Shown here: positions 27,105 to 35,599 of the stretch, piece after piece
Layout of the letters: each line of letters opens with the position of its first letter
Position numbering within the stretch: the stretch's first letter is position 1
Source: Curtobacterium sp. MCBD17_013
Lineage (GTDB): Bacteria > Actinomycetota > Actinomycetes > Actinomycetales > Microbacteriaceae
Assembly (NCBI RefSeq): GCF_003234565.1
Contig: NZ_QKTU01000017.1
Span: 1 to 56,756 of the forward strand
Direction of reading: 5' to 3'
Length of the DNA: 56,756 nt
The notes under the pieces: model-generated
The model's input: only the letters and a program-made list of their open reading frames with translations
Databases searched by the model: none
Told to the model about the DNA's origin: nothing
Program-made: the position numbers and the translations under genes

Positions 27105-28142
27105 ATGACGTCGCTCGCAGCACTTCGACCGACGACCGCGAAGGTCGTCACGGAATCAGCGACGGGACTGGACCCCGATCGCGTCCTCGTGTTCGGGGAC
27201 GCGCTGTTCCCGCCCGGCAGCGCCCTCGACCAGGGCGCGCGCATCACGGCGGATGCGCTCGCCGCGATGACCGGCCGCGGGGCGGACGTCACGGCCGTGT
27301 CGTGGTCGGCCTGGTCCGGTGATCCGCTCGCCGCTGCAGCGACCACGCTGCGGTGCGTCAACTACGACGTCGTCGTCGTCACCCTCACCGACAGCGTGAT
27401 CCACGGACGGACCTCCGCCGGGGCCGTGGCCGCGGCCGCGGCAGACCTCCTCGAGCAGGTGGACCGGTTCCGGCAGCGACTGCTGCCGACCACCGAGGCG
27501 ATCGTGGTGCTCGCCCACCGCGAGGACCAGTCGGACCTCGCCGCAGCCCTGCAGACGGGACGGGACGAGGTCGTCATCCTGGCCGTGGACAGCACGACGA
27601 TGAACGGGTTGCCCCGGGTGCTCGAGGTGTCCAGGGCGCTCCTCGCCCATCAGCGCGCCACTGCGCGGAGCCCGCAGTGGCACCGCGACGCGCCTCAGCC
27701 GTGCCAGGAGCGGTACGAGGCGGTGGACCAGCTCGGCATCCTCGACACGGCTCGGGAGGCCCGGTTCGACCGCATCGTCGACAGCATGGCGCGGGTCTTC
27801 CGCACCGAGGGTGCGGCGATCACCTTCATCCCGGAGAACCGGCAGTGGACCAAGGCCGGCCGGTGGTTCCCGGTCGGCAGCAGTCCTCTGCAGAACTCGT
27901 TCTGCAGGACGACGGTGCTCGGCTCCGGCCCGCTCGTCGTCGGGGACGCCTGGCAGGCGAAGCGGCCATTGCCGCGGAACGACGTGCGGTTCTACGCCGG
28001 GTACCCGCTCGAGACGCTCGACGGCACGCGTGTGGGCGCCGTGTGCGTGTTCGACCCGAAGCCGCGGGACGAGGCTTCCGTCGAACTCGATCTGCTCCGT
28101 GACTACGCGGTCCGCGTCCGGCGCGAGCTCTACCGACGGTGA
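27105..28142 (+). CDS. GAF-domain protein with a novel N-terminal alpha/beta region
   Basis: The 345-residue protein has a C-terminal GAF domain (about 205-340; RYEAVDQLGILDTAREARFD, SFCRTTVLGSGPLVVGD and GAVCVFDPKPR). GAF domains of this kind sense small ligands or redox state. The N-terminal ~180 residues have the look of an alpha/beta or SGNH-like fold (VLVFGDALFPPGS near 27; NYDVVVVTLTD), but no complete hydrolase triad is seen. The start was set to ATG 27105 because CAGGAG lies 8 nt upstream; the ATG at 27099 is too close to it. A hairpin follows at 28183-28199. Confidence 0.65.
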   Translation: MTSLAALRPTTAKVVTESATGLDPDRVLVFGDALFPPGSALDQGARITADALAAMTGRGADVTAVSWSAWSGDPLAAAATTLRCVNYDVVVVTLTDSVIHGRTSAGAVAAAAADLLEQVDRFRQRLLPTTEAIVVLAHREDQSDLAAALQTGRDEVVILAVDSTTMNGLPRVLEVSRALLAHQRATARSPQWHRDAPQPCQERYEAVDQLGILDTAREARFDRIVDSMARVFRTEGAAITFIPENRQWTKAGRWFPVGSSPLQNSFCRTTVLGSGPLVVGDAWQAKRPLPRNDVRFYAGYPLETLDGTRVGAVCVFDPKPRDEASVELDLLRDYAVRVRRELYRR

Positions 28143-28182
28143 CGCGCTGCTGCTGCCGGCTGGCGTGCGCGTGGTCTCCGGC

Positions 28183-28199
28183 ATGGCCCTCCGGGCCAT
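28183..28199 (+). terminator. Hairpin after the GAF gene
   Basis: The perfect stem ATGGCCC-TCC-GGGCCAT has 7 bp and a 3-nt loop. It lies 40 nt past the GAF gene stop, so it may be its terminator. Confidence 0.5.
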
Positions 28200-28243
28200 A
28201 TCAGCGCTGACCGATCCACGGGAGGCCTCTCGCCGAGCACAGT

Positions 28244-28270
28244 CGGCTCTCCCCCGCGACGGGGGAGCCG
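28244..28270. terminator. Second hairpin between converging genes
   Basis: A stem of about 10 bp with a 2-nt bulge forms around GCGAC, pairing CGGCTC-CCCC with GGGG-GAGCCG. It lies between the GAF gene (+) and the 113-residue protein (-). Confidence 0.45.
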
Positions 28271-28414
28271 AAGCACGTCGCGCCTCGGGCGGCGGACGAG
28301 TGCTGCTGCTCGGCAGCTAGCCTCCGGATGATCCCGCTGGGGAGGCCCTTCCTCCCCGCACGAGATCGCGCACCGACGCGCAGAGGCGCCTGCCCACAGC
28401 GGTGGCGGCGGCTC

Positions 28415-28756
28415 TCACGACTGGAACTCGGCGTAGTCGTCGGGGTAGACGTCTCCCTCCGGCAGGGTCGTCGCCTTGGCCGGGTGGACGAGGGCTTCGA
28501 TCTTTTCCCGCAGATAGGTGTCCGCGTCCGCGTTGTCGGGCTCGGGCACTGTGGTGGTCGAGGTCTCGGCCATGAGCGGTGCGCCTTCGCCGAGGAGGAA
28601 CGTCGCTTCGACGTCGTCGCCATCGGAGCTCATCGCCTTGACGGTGACGGCGTCCGCGGTGCCGTCGGTGCCGAGGGCACTGGCGTACTCGAGGAGCAGA
28701 TCTGCCGTGGTGTCGCCCAACAGGAGCGACTTGTCCGAGTACGTCACGTGCTTCAT
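28415..28756 (-). CDS. Small hypothetical protein, 113 residues
   Basis: The acidic 113-residue protein starts MKHVTYSDKSLLLGDTTADL and ends with PEGDVYPDDYAEFQS. A similar small acidic protein of this form seems to occur in Microbacteriaceae, with no known function. There is no signal or membrane segment. The ATG at 28756 has no clear ribosome site, and the frame stays open upstream for another 125 codons, so a longer or coupled start is possible. Confidence 0.6.
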   Translation of the reverse strand: MKHVTYSDKSLLLGDTTADLLLEYASALGTDGTADAVTVKAMSSDGDDVEATFLLGEGAPLMAETSTTTVPEPDNADADTYLREKIEALVHPAKATTLPEGDVYPDDYAEFQS

Positions 28757-29131
28757 GAGTCGACCGTACGCGCCGGAGCATCTGCACTCGCACGCCGCTG
28801 CACGGCTCCTGGTGCACACCGATCCGTGCGCTCCGACAGGTCGAGCTGTCGCGGCCTCCATCGGGTTGCCCCGGGTGGCCACGTTTCCGGGTCCGAGCAG
28901 ACCAGCGGCACCCCGGACACCGTCGCCTTCTCGGTGCTCCTCGAGAGCGGTGACGTCGCCCCAGCGGAGATCCTCCTCGGCCGAGCAAGCCAGGTCATGA
29001 ACGTGCCAGAGCCCCGCGAACACGAAGGCATCGTCGACGAATACCTCGTCAGGAGCCTCGAGCAGAAGACAAGCGCCCTCGGTCGTTCTCGGCGCGAGAC
29101 GGAGAGCGGGGACGGCGTGCAGCAGGGCCAT
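28757..29131 (-). CDS. Possible upstream in-frame ORF or gene remnant
   Basis: An open frame from ATG 29131 runs without a stop into the 113-residue protein. Its residues (LLHAVPALRLAPRTTEGACL, APDEVFVDDAFVFAGLWHVH) look natural rather than random. Just upstream it reads R-V-R-D-A-A-G-V-V-G with no start, then a stop, so the 5' end may be cut. It may be a separate small gene, a remnant, or a shadow. The rest of the gap up to 29296 shows no other recognisable element. Confidence 0.25.
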
Positions 29132-29296
29132 CCCGACGACTCCTGCAGCGTCGCGGACACGAGAACGTCATGGCCGCCGGGGCCCGGCCTCGGATATCGC
29201 GAGTAGGATAGCCCCAGGGCGCTTCGCAGGTTGCGGGCGGCCGCATCTTGTTCGCCAATGGGCGGCCCTGATGTCCAAATTGGATGAGGGCGCATC

Positions 29297-29620
29297 ATGG
29301 GTAGCTTGACGTACGACCACTCGCTCAACGTCGAGTTCGACGACCGGCTCCTCGGGCATCTGCAGATCGTGATCGGCCTGAAGCTGCGCCGGAACGAAGC
29401 GTTCTACTTCTCTTGGAAAGACGACCGACGGGTCGGCGACGGCCGAACCACCATCTGGATCCATCCGACGATCCCGCTGGTGTTCAAGTTCTACGGCAGC
29501 CGGATGCCCGCTCTCAACCGGGAGTGGATAGCCGCCCTGGAGCTCTCCTCGAACACAGCGCAAGGGCTTCAGGTCCTCGAGGAACCGCGCTCTCCGGCGA
29601 CCGGAAACGGCGGCAACTGA
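29297..29620 (+). CDS. DUF7882-like small protein (often misnamed DNA ligase)
   Basis: The 107-residue protein starts MGSLTYDHSLNVEFDDRLLG. It shows the LGHLQIVIGLKLRRNEAFYF block and TTIWIHPTIPLVFKF, typical of a small family seen in Microbacteriaceae. Some databases label such proteins ATP-dependent DNA ligase; no ligase motif is visible here. ATG 29297 has GAGGGC upstream. A 69-residue protein follows 2 nt after the stop, so the two are an operon. The function is unknown. Confidence 0.65.
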   Translation: MGSLTYDHSLNVEFDDRLLGHLQIVIGLKLRRNEAFYFSWKDDRRVGDGRTTIWIHPTIPLVFKFYGSRMPALNREWIAALELSSNTAQGLQVLEEPRSPATGNGGN

Positions 29621-29622
29621 CC

Positions 29623-29832
29623 ATGAAGCGGATCAACATCACCTACGGCGGTATCGAGTACAGCGTGACTGACGCGGACCTCGACGAGGTCAAGGCGACG
29701 CTGCTCGCTGCGGTCCGGGCGGAAGCCCCAACATGGATGCGCGTGAACCACGGCGAAGGCTCATACCGGCAGACCGAACTCCTGATCGAGCCCGGTGTCA
29801 GCATCGCCATCACCGGTATCGACGCGGACTGA
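29623..29832 (+). CDS. Small hypothetical protein, 69 residues
   Basis: The 69-residue protein follows the DUF7882-like gene after 2 nt and is probably translated with it. It is a mixed strand/helix protein: MKRINITYGGIEYSVTDADL, then a helix, then LIEPGVSIAITGI. There is no cysteine, signal or membrane segment. I recognise no named family. Confidence 0.55.
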   Translation: MKRINITYGGIEYSVTDADLDEVKATLLAAVRAEAPTWMRVNHGEGSYRQTELLIEPGVSIAITGIDAD

Positions 29833-29891
29833 CGCGCTCGCGGCCCCGCCTCAGCACGAGCCTCACTGCCCACCACCGAACGGCCTGGTTG

Positions 29892-30265
29892 TCACTCCAG
29901 CGTGCCGGTGGTGTCGAAGGCGAGGCCGAGCGCCGTTGCAAGCTCCCGGCCGAACACTTCTGCTTCTGCGGGCGTGTCAACGCGGAGCAGCGGTGTCCTG
30001 CCGACCGACAAGAGCCATTGCGCTCCGGTGGACCGGGCAGTGACCGCGTTCCGCCTCACCATGGCCACGCCGTCCCCTCGATGTCGAGCAGACCGCACCT
30101 GTCGGCTCCTGGCACCCACGAGCCGCCCAGCCTCTCTGCAAGCGCCGAGGAGAGGAGCCGCGGGCTGACACGGTCGGTGTGCAGGCGAACCGATCGCTGC
30201 GGGAGATGCCGTTCCCGAGTCAGCGTTCGAGGATGGAAATCGGCGGCACGATCGACTCGATACAA
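29892..30265 (-). pseudogene. Frameshifted gene of unknown function
   Basis: A TTG start at 30265 has an ideal AGGAG 7 nt upstream and opens a frame (VDRAADFHPRTLTRERHLPQ, then LSSALAERLGGSWVPGADRC and GLLDIEGT) that stops soon after. The continuation is readable only in another frame: RRNAVTARSTGAQWLLSVGR and TPLLRVDTPAEAEVFGREL, ending at 29892. Joining the two gives a protein of about 123 residues. The shift lies near 30050-30085. Both pieces use typical codons, so this looks like a gene with one indel, or a sequencing error. The family is not known to me. Confidence 0.6.
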
Positions 30266-30575
30266 GGTCAGCTCCTACGGATTCGTGAGACACAGCGAGC
30301 CAAGGTCACGAGTGCTCGGAGCGGCTGACGGGGACTGAGCCAGCACTTGAAGCGTAAGGACGGCCCCGTCCCGAACAGGAGGGTTTACGAAACGCTCATC
30401 ATGAGGTATGCGTCTGCAACGCGCCGTGCGCCGTCGCCTGCAGCGAATCGTTCCATCGGGCCGATCGGACGGGCAGACCGGCCCTGCAACGCTCGTGCCG
30501 AACCTGCAGCAGACCCTCGTGCCCTGGGTCGAGCTGCCGGACAGCTCGGAAGCACAGGCAGCCGCCGAAACGAGA
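30266..30575. other. Gap with no supported gene
   Basis: A short plus-strand frame exists (starting 30408) but it has no ribosome site and runs into the tRNA. I see no other element until the hairpin at 30576. Confidence 0.5.
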
Positions 30576-30608
30576 AAGAAGCCCACCGAGATCCTCGGTG
30601 AGCTTCTT
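30576..30608. terminator. Terminator downstream of tRNA-Pro
   Basis: AAGAAGCCCACCGAG (30576-30590) pairs with CTCGGTGAGCTTCTT (30594-30608) apart from one mismatch, with a 3-nt loop. On the minus strand it lies 42 nt beyond the tRNA 3' end; on the plus strand a TTCTT tail is also present, so it may act both ways. Confidence 0.75.
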
Positions 30609-30649
30609 CTTGTGAGCCAGTTCTTCAGACGATTTTCACGTTGGCCCCT

Positions 30650-30726
<77 letters not shown>

Positions 30727-30857
30727 AGAGCCCGACGAGCGGACTCTGGTGCCGCTCCGACCAGAGCGACCCGACAAGCATAGCGGACCCGCGCCTCCCG
30801 GCCGCGCACGCCAGCCAGCGGGCGCTCGGCGGGCCGGACCGTCGGGGAGGACCGTCC

Positions 30858-31649
30858 TCAGCCGCGGAGGAACGAGGCAGCTCTCGCGCCCCACCCCCGG
30901 ATCGTGTCCGGCGTCTCAGCGACCTCGAGCGTGGCGGACGGCAGCAGCTCGGCGAGCCGTTCGGCCGTGCTCACCGGATGCCCAGAGTCCGTCGCCCACG
31001 GCAGCAGCAGCGTCTCGTGTCCGATCGTGGCGACGGCGTCGGCATCGGGGAAGTCCGACCCGGCGGCGCCGCGGAACACCGACGGCAGCAAGTCCGCAGG
31101 CACATCGGGGTCGCGATCGAACGCCCACCCGCCCTGCTCCAGGATCGGCACCGACGGAGCTGCCGCCATGGCACGGCGCCACCCGTCCATCCCCTCGTGT
31201 TCGACGAGGTCGGCACCCGCCCGGTACAGGTTCCCCTGGTTGGCCCGTGTCTCCCACGCCGTCGGCGGGATGTTGAGCACGAGGCGACGGAACCGTTCTG
31301 GGCGTCGCGTGGCTGCCCAGATGATCGTCGCCGTGCCCATCGACGCACCAATGGCATCAACTGGTGCATCCGGCGACACGGCGTCCGCGAGCGCCAGCAG
31401 GTCGTCGGCGAGCGCCGCCCATTGGTAGTCGGACGGCTGCGCGCGACCGGTGGAGACCCCGTGGCCGCGAGCGTCGTACCGGACGAGGCGGGCGTCCGCG
31501 GCGACCGCGGACCAGTCGAATACGCCCTCGGCGTCCTCCGCCGCCCGGCTGGCGCCGAGGCCGTGCGCGACGATGACGACGCGGTCACCGGCGCCCAAGA
31601 CGTCGTACGCGAGCCGGGAGCCGGGGATGTCGAGGTGTCGATCGCTCAT
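30858..31649 (-). CDS. Alpha/beta hydrolase
   Basis: The 263-residue alpha/beta hydrolase has an HG oxyanion element (29-30), the nucleophile S103 in GASMG, and a likely acid and base near AELLPSATLE and the C-terminus. The fold is like the 3-oxoadipate enol-lactonase/epoxide hydrolase group. No signal peptide is seen. ATG 31649 gives the normal start for the fold; the frame upstream contains no better site. The gene is divergent from DUF503. Confidence 0.82.
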   Translation of the reverse strand: MSDRHLDIPGSRLAYDVLGAGDRVVIVAHGLGASRAAEDAEGVFDWSAVAADARLVRYDARGHGVSTGRAQPSDYQWAALADDLLALADAVSPDAPVDAIGASMGTATIIWAATRRPERFRRLVLNIPPTAWETRANQGNLYRAGADLVEHEGMDGWRRAMAAAPSVPILEQGGWAFDRDPDVPADLLPSVFRGAAGSDFPDADAVATIGHETLLLPWATDSGHPVSTAERLAELLPSATLEVAETPDTIRGWGARAASFLRG

Positions 31650-31728
31650 GCCACCACGGTAGGACGAGTCCGCGACGAGCGCCGTGCCTCCCGACGGATC
31701 CTGTGGACTCCGGTGGAGACTGGAGCGC

Positions 31729-32022
31729 ATGTGGACGGGGACCCTGGAGTTCGACCTGCTGCTCGGTGATGTGCACTCCCTCAAGGAGAAGCGTGCGGTC
31801 GTCCGTCCCATCGTCGCGGAACTCCGCCGCCGGTTCGCCGTGAGCGCTGCGGAGACCGACCATCTCGACCTGCACCGCCGCGCGGGCGTCGGGCTGGCGG
31901 CCGTGGCTGCCTCCGCCGGGCACGTCGTCGAGGTACTCGACGCGGCCGAGCAGTGGATGGCCGAGCGGCCGGAGGTCGACCTGCTGTCGGCACGACGCCG
32001 CCTGATCAGCTCCGAAGACTGA
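31729..32022 (+). CDS. DUF503 (YlxP-like) protein
   Basis: The 97-residue protein matches the DUF503/YlxP family, with the opening WTGTLEFDLLLGDVHSLKEK and the segment KRAVVRPIVAELRRRFAVS. Family members often accompany translation genes (infB, rbfA), but this gene is alone beside a hydrolase and a RecQ helicase. The function is not known. Confidence 0.82.
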   Translation: MWTGTLEFDLLLGDVHSLKEKRAVVRPIVAELRRRFAVSAAETDHLDLHRRAGVGLAAVAASAGHVVEVLDAAEQWMAERPEVDLLSARRRLISSED

Positions 32023-32107
32023 TCCCACAGAGCGCCTACCCGCCTCGTTGTCCACAGGATGGCCGGGAGGCCCAGGTGTTGTCGGCCCCGCCTGTCACCA
32101 TGGAGTG

Positions 32108-34249
32108 GTGACCAGCGATCCCGCCACCGTCGTGGCCCCGTCCGAAGCCCTCCGCGCCGAGGCGCTCGAGGCGCTGCACGCCCTGACCGGGCGGCAGGAC
32201 GCCGTGTTCCACGACGGCCAGCTCGAGGCGATCAGTGCGCTCGTCGAACACCGGCAGCGTGCGCTCGTGGTGCAGCGCACCGGGTGGGGAAAATCGGCGG
32301 TCTACTTCCTCGCCACGTTGTTGCTGCGGCGCCGCGGCGCCGGTCCGACCGTCCTCGTCTCGCCACTGCTGGCGCTCATGCGGGATCAGGTGGCGGCCGC
32401 GGCACGGGCCGGCGTTCGAGCGATGGCGATGAACTCGGCGAACGCGCACGAGTGGGGCGACATCACCGCCGCGCTCCGCGCCGACGAGGTCGACGTGCTC
32501 CTCGTCTCCCCCGAACGCCTCAACAACCCGCGCTTCCGAGACGAACAGCTCCCGACCCTGGTCGAACGGCTCGGCCTGCTCGTCGTCGACGAGGCCCACT
32601 GCATCTCCGACTGGGGTCACGACTTCCGCCCCGACTACCGGCGTCTCGCCGACCTGATCCGAGCCCTGCCGGACGGGGTTCCCGTCCTCGCGACGACCGC
32701 GACCGCGAATGCCCGGGTGGCGGCCGACGTCGAGGAACAGCTCACGGTCACACCGGACGCACCGGTGTTCACGATCCGTGGTTCGCTCGCGCGAGCGTCG
32801 CTGCGTCTCGGTGTGCTGGACCTCCCGGACGCGCGTGCTCGCCTCGGGTGGCTCATCGCGCACCTGCAGGACCTGCCGGGCAGCGGGATCATCTACACGC
32901 TGACGGTGTCGGCGGCCGAGGACATCGCTCGCCTCCTCCGCGAGGCCGGCCATGCCGTCCGGGCCTACAGCGGTCGCACCGACGCCGAGGAACGCGCGCA
33001 GCTCGAGCAGCAGCTGAAGGACAACGAACTCCGCGCCCTCGTCGCCACGAGCGCCCTCGGGATGGGGTTCGACAAGCCGGACCTGGGGTTCGTCGTCCAC
33101 GTCGGGGCGCCGTCCTCGCCCGTCGCGTACTACCAGCAGATCGGGCGTGCAGGTCGGGCCACCCCGAACGCCGACGTCTTGCTGCTCCCCGGTCGCGAGG
33201 ACCGCGAGATCTGGCAGTACTTCGCGAACGCCTCGATGCCGTCCGAGGACCGTGCGAACGCCGTGCTCCGGCAACTCGAGCGGGATCGGGCGTTCTCGAC
33301 GGTGGCGCTCGAAGGCCTCGTCGACATCAAGCGATCGACGCTCGAGCTGTTACTCAAGGTCTTGGACGTCGACGGCGCGGTCCGCCGCGTGTCCGGCGGC
33401 TGGGTCGCCACGGGTGAACCGTGGCAGTACGACGCCGAGCGGTACCAACGAGTCGCGCAGGCGCGCATCGCCGAGCAGGAGTCGATGATCCGGTACGAGC
33501 ACGCGACGACGTGCCGGATGCAGATGCTGCAGCAGGACCTCGATGACCCGACGGCGGAACCCTGCGGCCGCTGCGACATCTGCGCAGGCGCGTGGTACCC
33601 GACCGATGTGGCTGCGGCCGCCTCGTCCGAGGCGGCTCGCACGCTCGACCAGGTCGGCGTCGAGATCCCGCCGCGACTCCAGTGGCCGTCCGGGATGGAC
33701 CGGCTCCACGTCCCCGTCAAGGGCAAGATCACTCCAGCCGAACAGGTCGCGACGGGCCGGGCCGTCGCGCGCCTCACCGACCTCGGCTGGGGCGGCCCGC
33801 TCCGCGCGCTGTTCGCGCCGGACAGCGCCGACGCCCCGATCAGCGCGGAGCTCATGCAGGGCTGCGTCCGCGCGCTGCGCGACTGGCCCTGGGAGGCCCG
33901 ACCCACCGGTGTCGTCGCGCTTCCGTCACGGACGCGACCGCTCCTGGTCGCTTCGCTCGCGGGGGAGCTCGCGCGGATCGGCAAGCTGCGGTTCCTCGGG
34001 ACTCTCGAGCGAACGGGCGGCACCATGCGCGCGGACGGCGCGACGAACAGTGCGTATCGACTCGCCGGCATCTGGGACAGCGTGCGCGTCGGACCTGACC
34101 TCGGAGCCGCGCTCGAGGAACACCACGGGCCGGTGTTGCTCGTCGACGACCTCGTGGACAGCCGGTGGACCATGACCGTCGCCGGACGCGTGCTGCGGCA
34201 GGCCGGAGTCGAGCAGGTCCTGCCATTCGCACTCGCTGTGGTGGCCTGA
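32108..34249 (+). CDS. RecQ-family ATP-dependent DNA helicase with phosphoribosyltransferase-like C-terminus
   Basis: The 713-residue helicase has Walker A TGWGKS (58-63), DEAH box (161-164, VVDEAHCISDWG) and the second RecA-like domain with GMGFDKPDLGFVVH and QIGRAGR. A zinc-binding cysteine set (C-R-M-Q-M, then CGRCDIC) follows, and a winged-helix-like part. The last ~40 residues (LLVDDLVDSRWTMTVAG) look like a phosphoribosyltransferase PRPP loop, seen in other actinobacterial RecQ-like proteins. It acts in recombination repair. The GTG at 32108 is inferred; an upstream start at 32105 or 32048 cannot be excluded. Confidence 0.85.
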   Translation: MTSDPATVVAPSEALRAEALEALHALTGRQDAVFHDGQLEAISALVEHRQRALVVQRTGWGKSAVYFLATLLLRRRGAGPTVLVSPLLALMRDQVAAAARAGVRAMAMNSANAHEWGDITAALRADEVDVLLVSPERLNNPRFRDEQLPTLVERLGLLVVDEAHCISDWGHDFRPDYRRLADLIRALPDGVPVLATTATANARVAADVEEQLTVTPDAPVFTIRGSLARASLRLGVLDLPDARARLGWLIAHLQDLPGSGIIYTLTVSAAEDIARLLREAGHAVRAYSGRTDAEERAQLEQQLKDNELRALVATSALGMGFDKPDLGFVVHVGAPSSPVAYYQQIGRAGRATPNADVLLLPGREDREIWQYFANASMPSEDRANAVLRQLERDRAFSTVALEGLVDIKRSTLELLLKVLDVDGAVRRVSGGWVATGEPWQYDAERYQRVAQARIAEQESMIRYEHATTCRMQMLQQDLDDPTAEPCGRCDICAGAWYPTDVAAAASSEAARTLDQVGVEIPPRLQWPSGMDRLHVPVKGKITPAEQVATGRAVARLTDLGWGGPLRALFAPDSADAPISAELMQGCVRALRDWPWEARPTGVVALPSRTRPLLVASLAGELARIGKLRFLGTLERTGGTMRADGATNSAYRLAGIWDSVRVGPDLGAALEEHHGPVLLVDDLVDSRWTMTVAGRVLRQAGVEQVLPFALAVVA

Positions 34250-34310
34250 CCGAGCACCCGGAACGCCAGCGCGGACGGATCCAGCGCGAGCCGCATCAGC
34301 TCCGGCTGCC

Positions 34311-34895
34311 TCAGCTCCGTTCCCGTCGACTCCTGGTCCGCGGCGCGGGCTTCGGGAACGCGGCGCGCATGTGGTCCGACGTCAAGAAGTCACCGATCCC
34401 GATCATGAGCAGCGAGAACAGGATCTGCTCGACGACCATCCAGAACGGGTACAGGCCGGGGATCGCGGCGATGACGAGCGTGACGACGGGGAAGATCCTG
34501 CTGAACAGCCGCAGCCGTGAGTATGCCCAGTAGTACCCGAGCTGCGCCCGCCACGCGAACACGGAGAGGGTCAGGGTGATCAGGAGCACAACGGTCGCCC
34601 GGAACCACACTGCCCATGGAACGGCAACGCCGGCCCGTGTGAGCACGACCGCGATGACGATGGCGGTGAGCCCCACGAGCGTCTCGGCCACGAGGAGCCA
34701 ACGGATCCATCGGAACGCGCGCACCGTCCGCGGATGCCGCCGCATGTCCTCACGGATCACGTACCCGGCCTGACGCCCACCGGCGAGGCGGTCGAGGCGC
34801 AACCGGCACCACGCCCTGTCCGCGAGCGCTGCGAGTCCGTGCAGACCGTTGCGCTGGCCGTGGCCGAGTGCACCGCCGTGCGACGCCTGCGTCAT
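34311..34895 (-). CDS. Predicted membrane protein, 194 residues
   Basis: Four membrane segments are visible (about 64-86, 94-114, 133-152 and 151-170) after a basic N-terminal cytosolic domain. The end is Arg-rich (PAPRTRSRRERS). I recognise no named family. The ATG at 34895 has GGAGGG upstream; an ATG at 34931 is possible. The gene converges on the RecQ gene with a 61-nt gap and no hairpin. Confidence 0.6.
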   Translation of the reverse strand: MTQASHGGALGHGQRNGLHGLAALADRAWCRLRLDRLAGGRQAGYVIREDMRRHPRTVRAFRWIRWLLVAETLVGLTAIVIAVVLTRAGVAVPWAVWFRATVVLLITLTLSVFAWRAQLGYYWAYSRLRLFSRIFPVVTLVIAAIPGLYPFWMVVEQILFSLLMIGIGDFLTSDHMRAAFPKPAPRTRSRRERS

Positions 34896-35062
34896 CCTCG
34901 TTCTGCCCTCCGGGCCGATCCCGAGCATCAATGGTGCCGCATCGGTCGCTGAGAGAACGGTTCACGCGGGTGGTCGAGCGACCGGCGACGCGAGCCAAGC
35001 GTCCGCACGACCCCCAGCACGATGACCGGCCGCACGGCACGGCACGGCACGGCAGCGATGCA

Positions 35063-35599
35063 TCAGTAGGAGTCGCCGGGCAGCACACCCCCCGGCAGCA
35101 CGACGCACCGCGAGAACGAGTCGATCCAGATCGCCGTCGGGTCCGAATCCGGCCCGGGTCCGATCAGGTACTGCTCGTCGTGGGGCAGGGTCAAGGTGAC
35201 CCCGCGATCACCGGCAGCGTCCGTTCGTATCGACACGACGCCGTCTCCGGCCTCGACGAGCGCCCGCCGGATCATCTCGACCGCAGGCCGGACCTGTTCG
35301 GCGTCATGCAGGTACACCCACGTCCGGCCCGTCCAGGATTGTCGGCCGTCGGCGCAGCTCAGGAACGAGCCCTCGTCCAGCGACCGCGTGCGGTCGACGA
35401 GTTCGGCGGGGACGAGATCGGCGATCTGGTGCTCCCGGCGCTGCACGCCGGCCTTGACCTCAGCGATGGTCGGTTCGCCCGGGGTCCGGGTCGGCGTGGG
35501 TGGCGAGGGTGGTTGGATCACGGCGCAGCCTCCGAGTGCGGTCAATACGGCGATCGCGCAGACGGTACCGGCGAACGGGTTCGTCAGCGGACCGGTCAA
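35063..35599 (-). CDS. Surface lipoprotein, last gene of a three-gene operon
   Basis: The 178-residue lipoprotein has a lipobox ALGGC with Cys25, then a Pro/Thr-rich linker and a small folded domain of about 130 residues. Two cysteines (FLSCADG and SRCVVLPGG) could form a disulfide. No family is recognised. The ATG overlaps the stop of the hydrolase gene by 4 nt (ATGA). Confidence 0.75.
   Translation of the reverse strand: MTGPLTNPFAGTVCAIAVLTALGGCAVIQPPSPPTPTRTPGEPTIAEVKAGVQRREHQIADLVPAELVDRTRSLDEGSFLSCADGRQSWTGRTWVYLHDAEQVRPAVEMIRRALVEAGDGVVSIRTDAAGDRGVTLTLPHDEQYLIGPGPDSDPTAIWIDSFSRCVVLPGGVLPGDSY

Noticed and set aside
35034..35054. Four CACGG tandem units
   Set aside because: Very short and in an intergenic gap with no gene association; likely chance or slippage.
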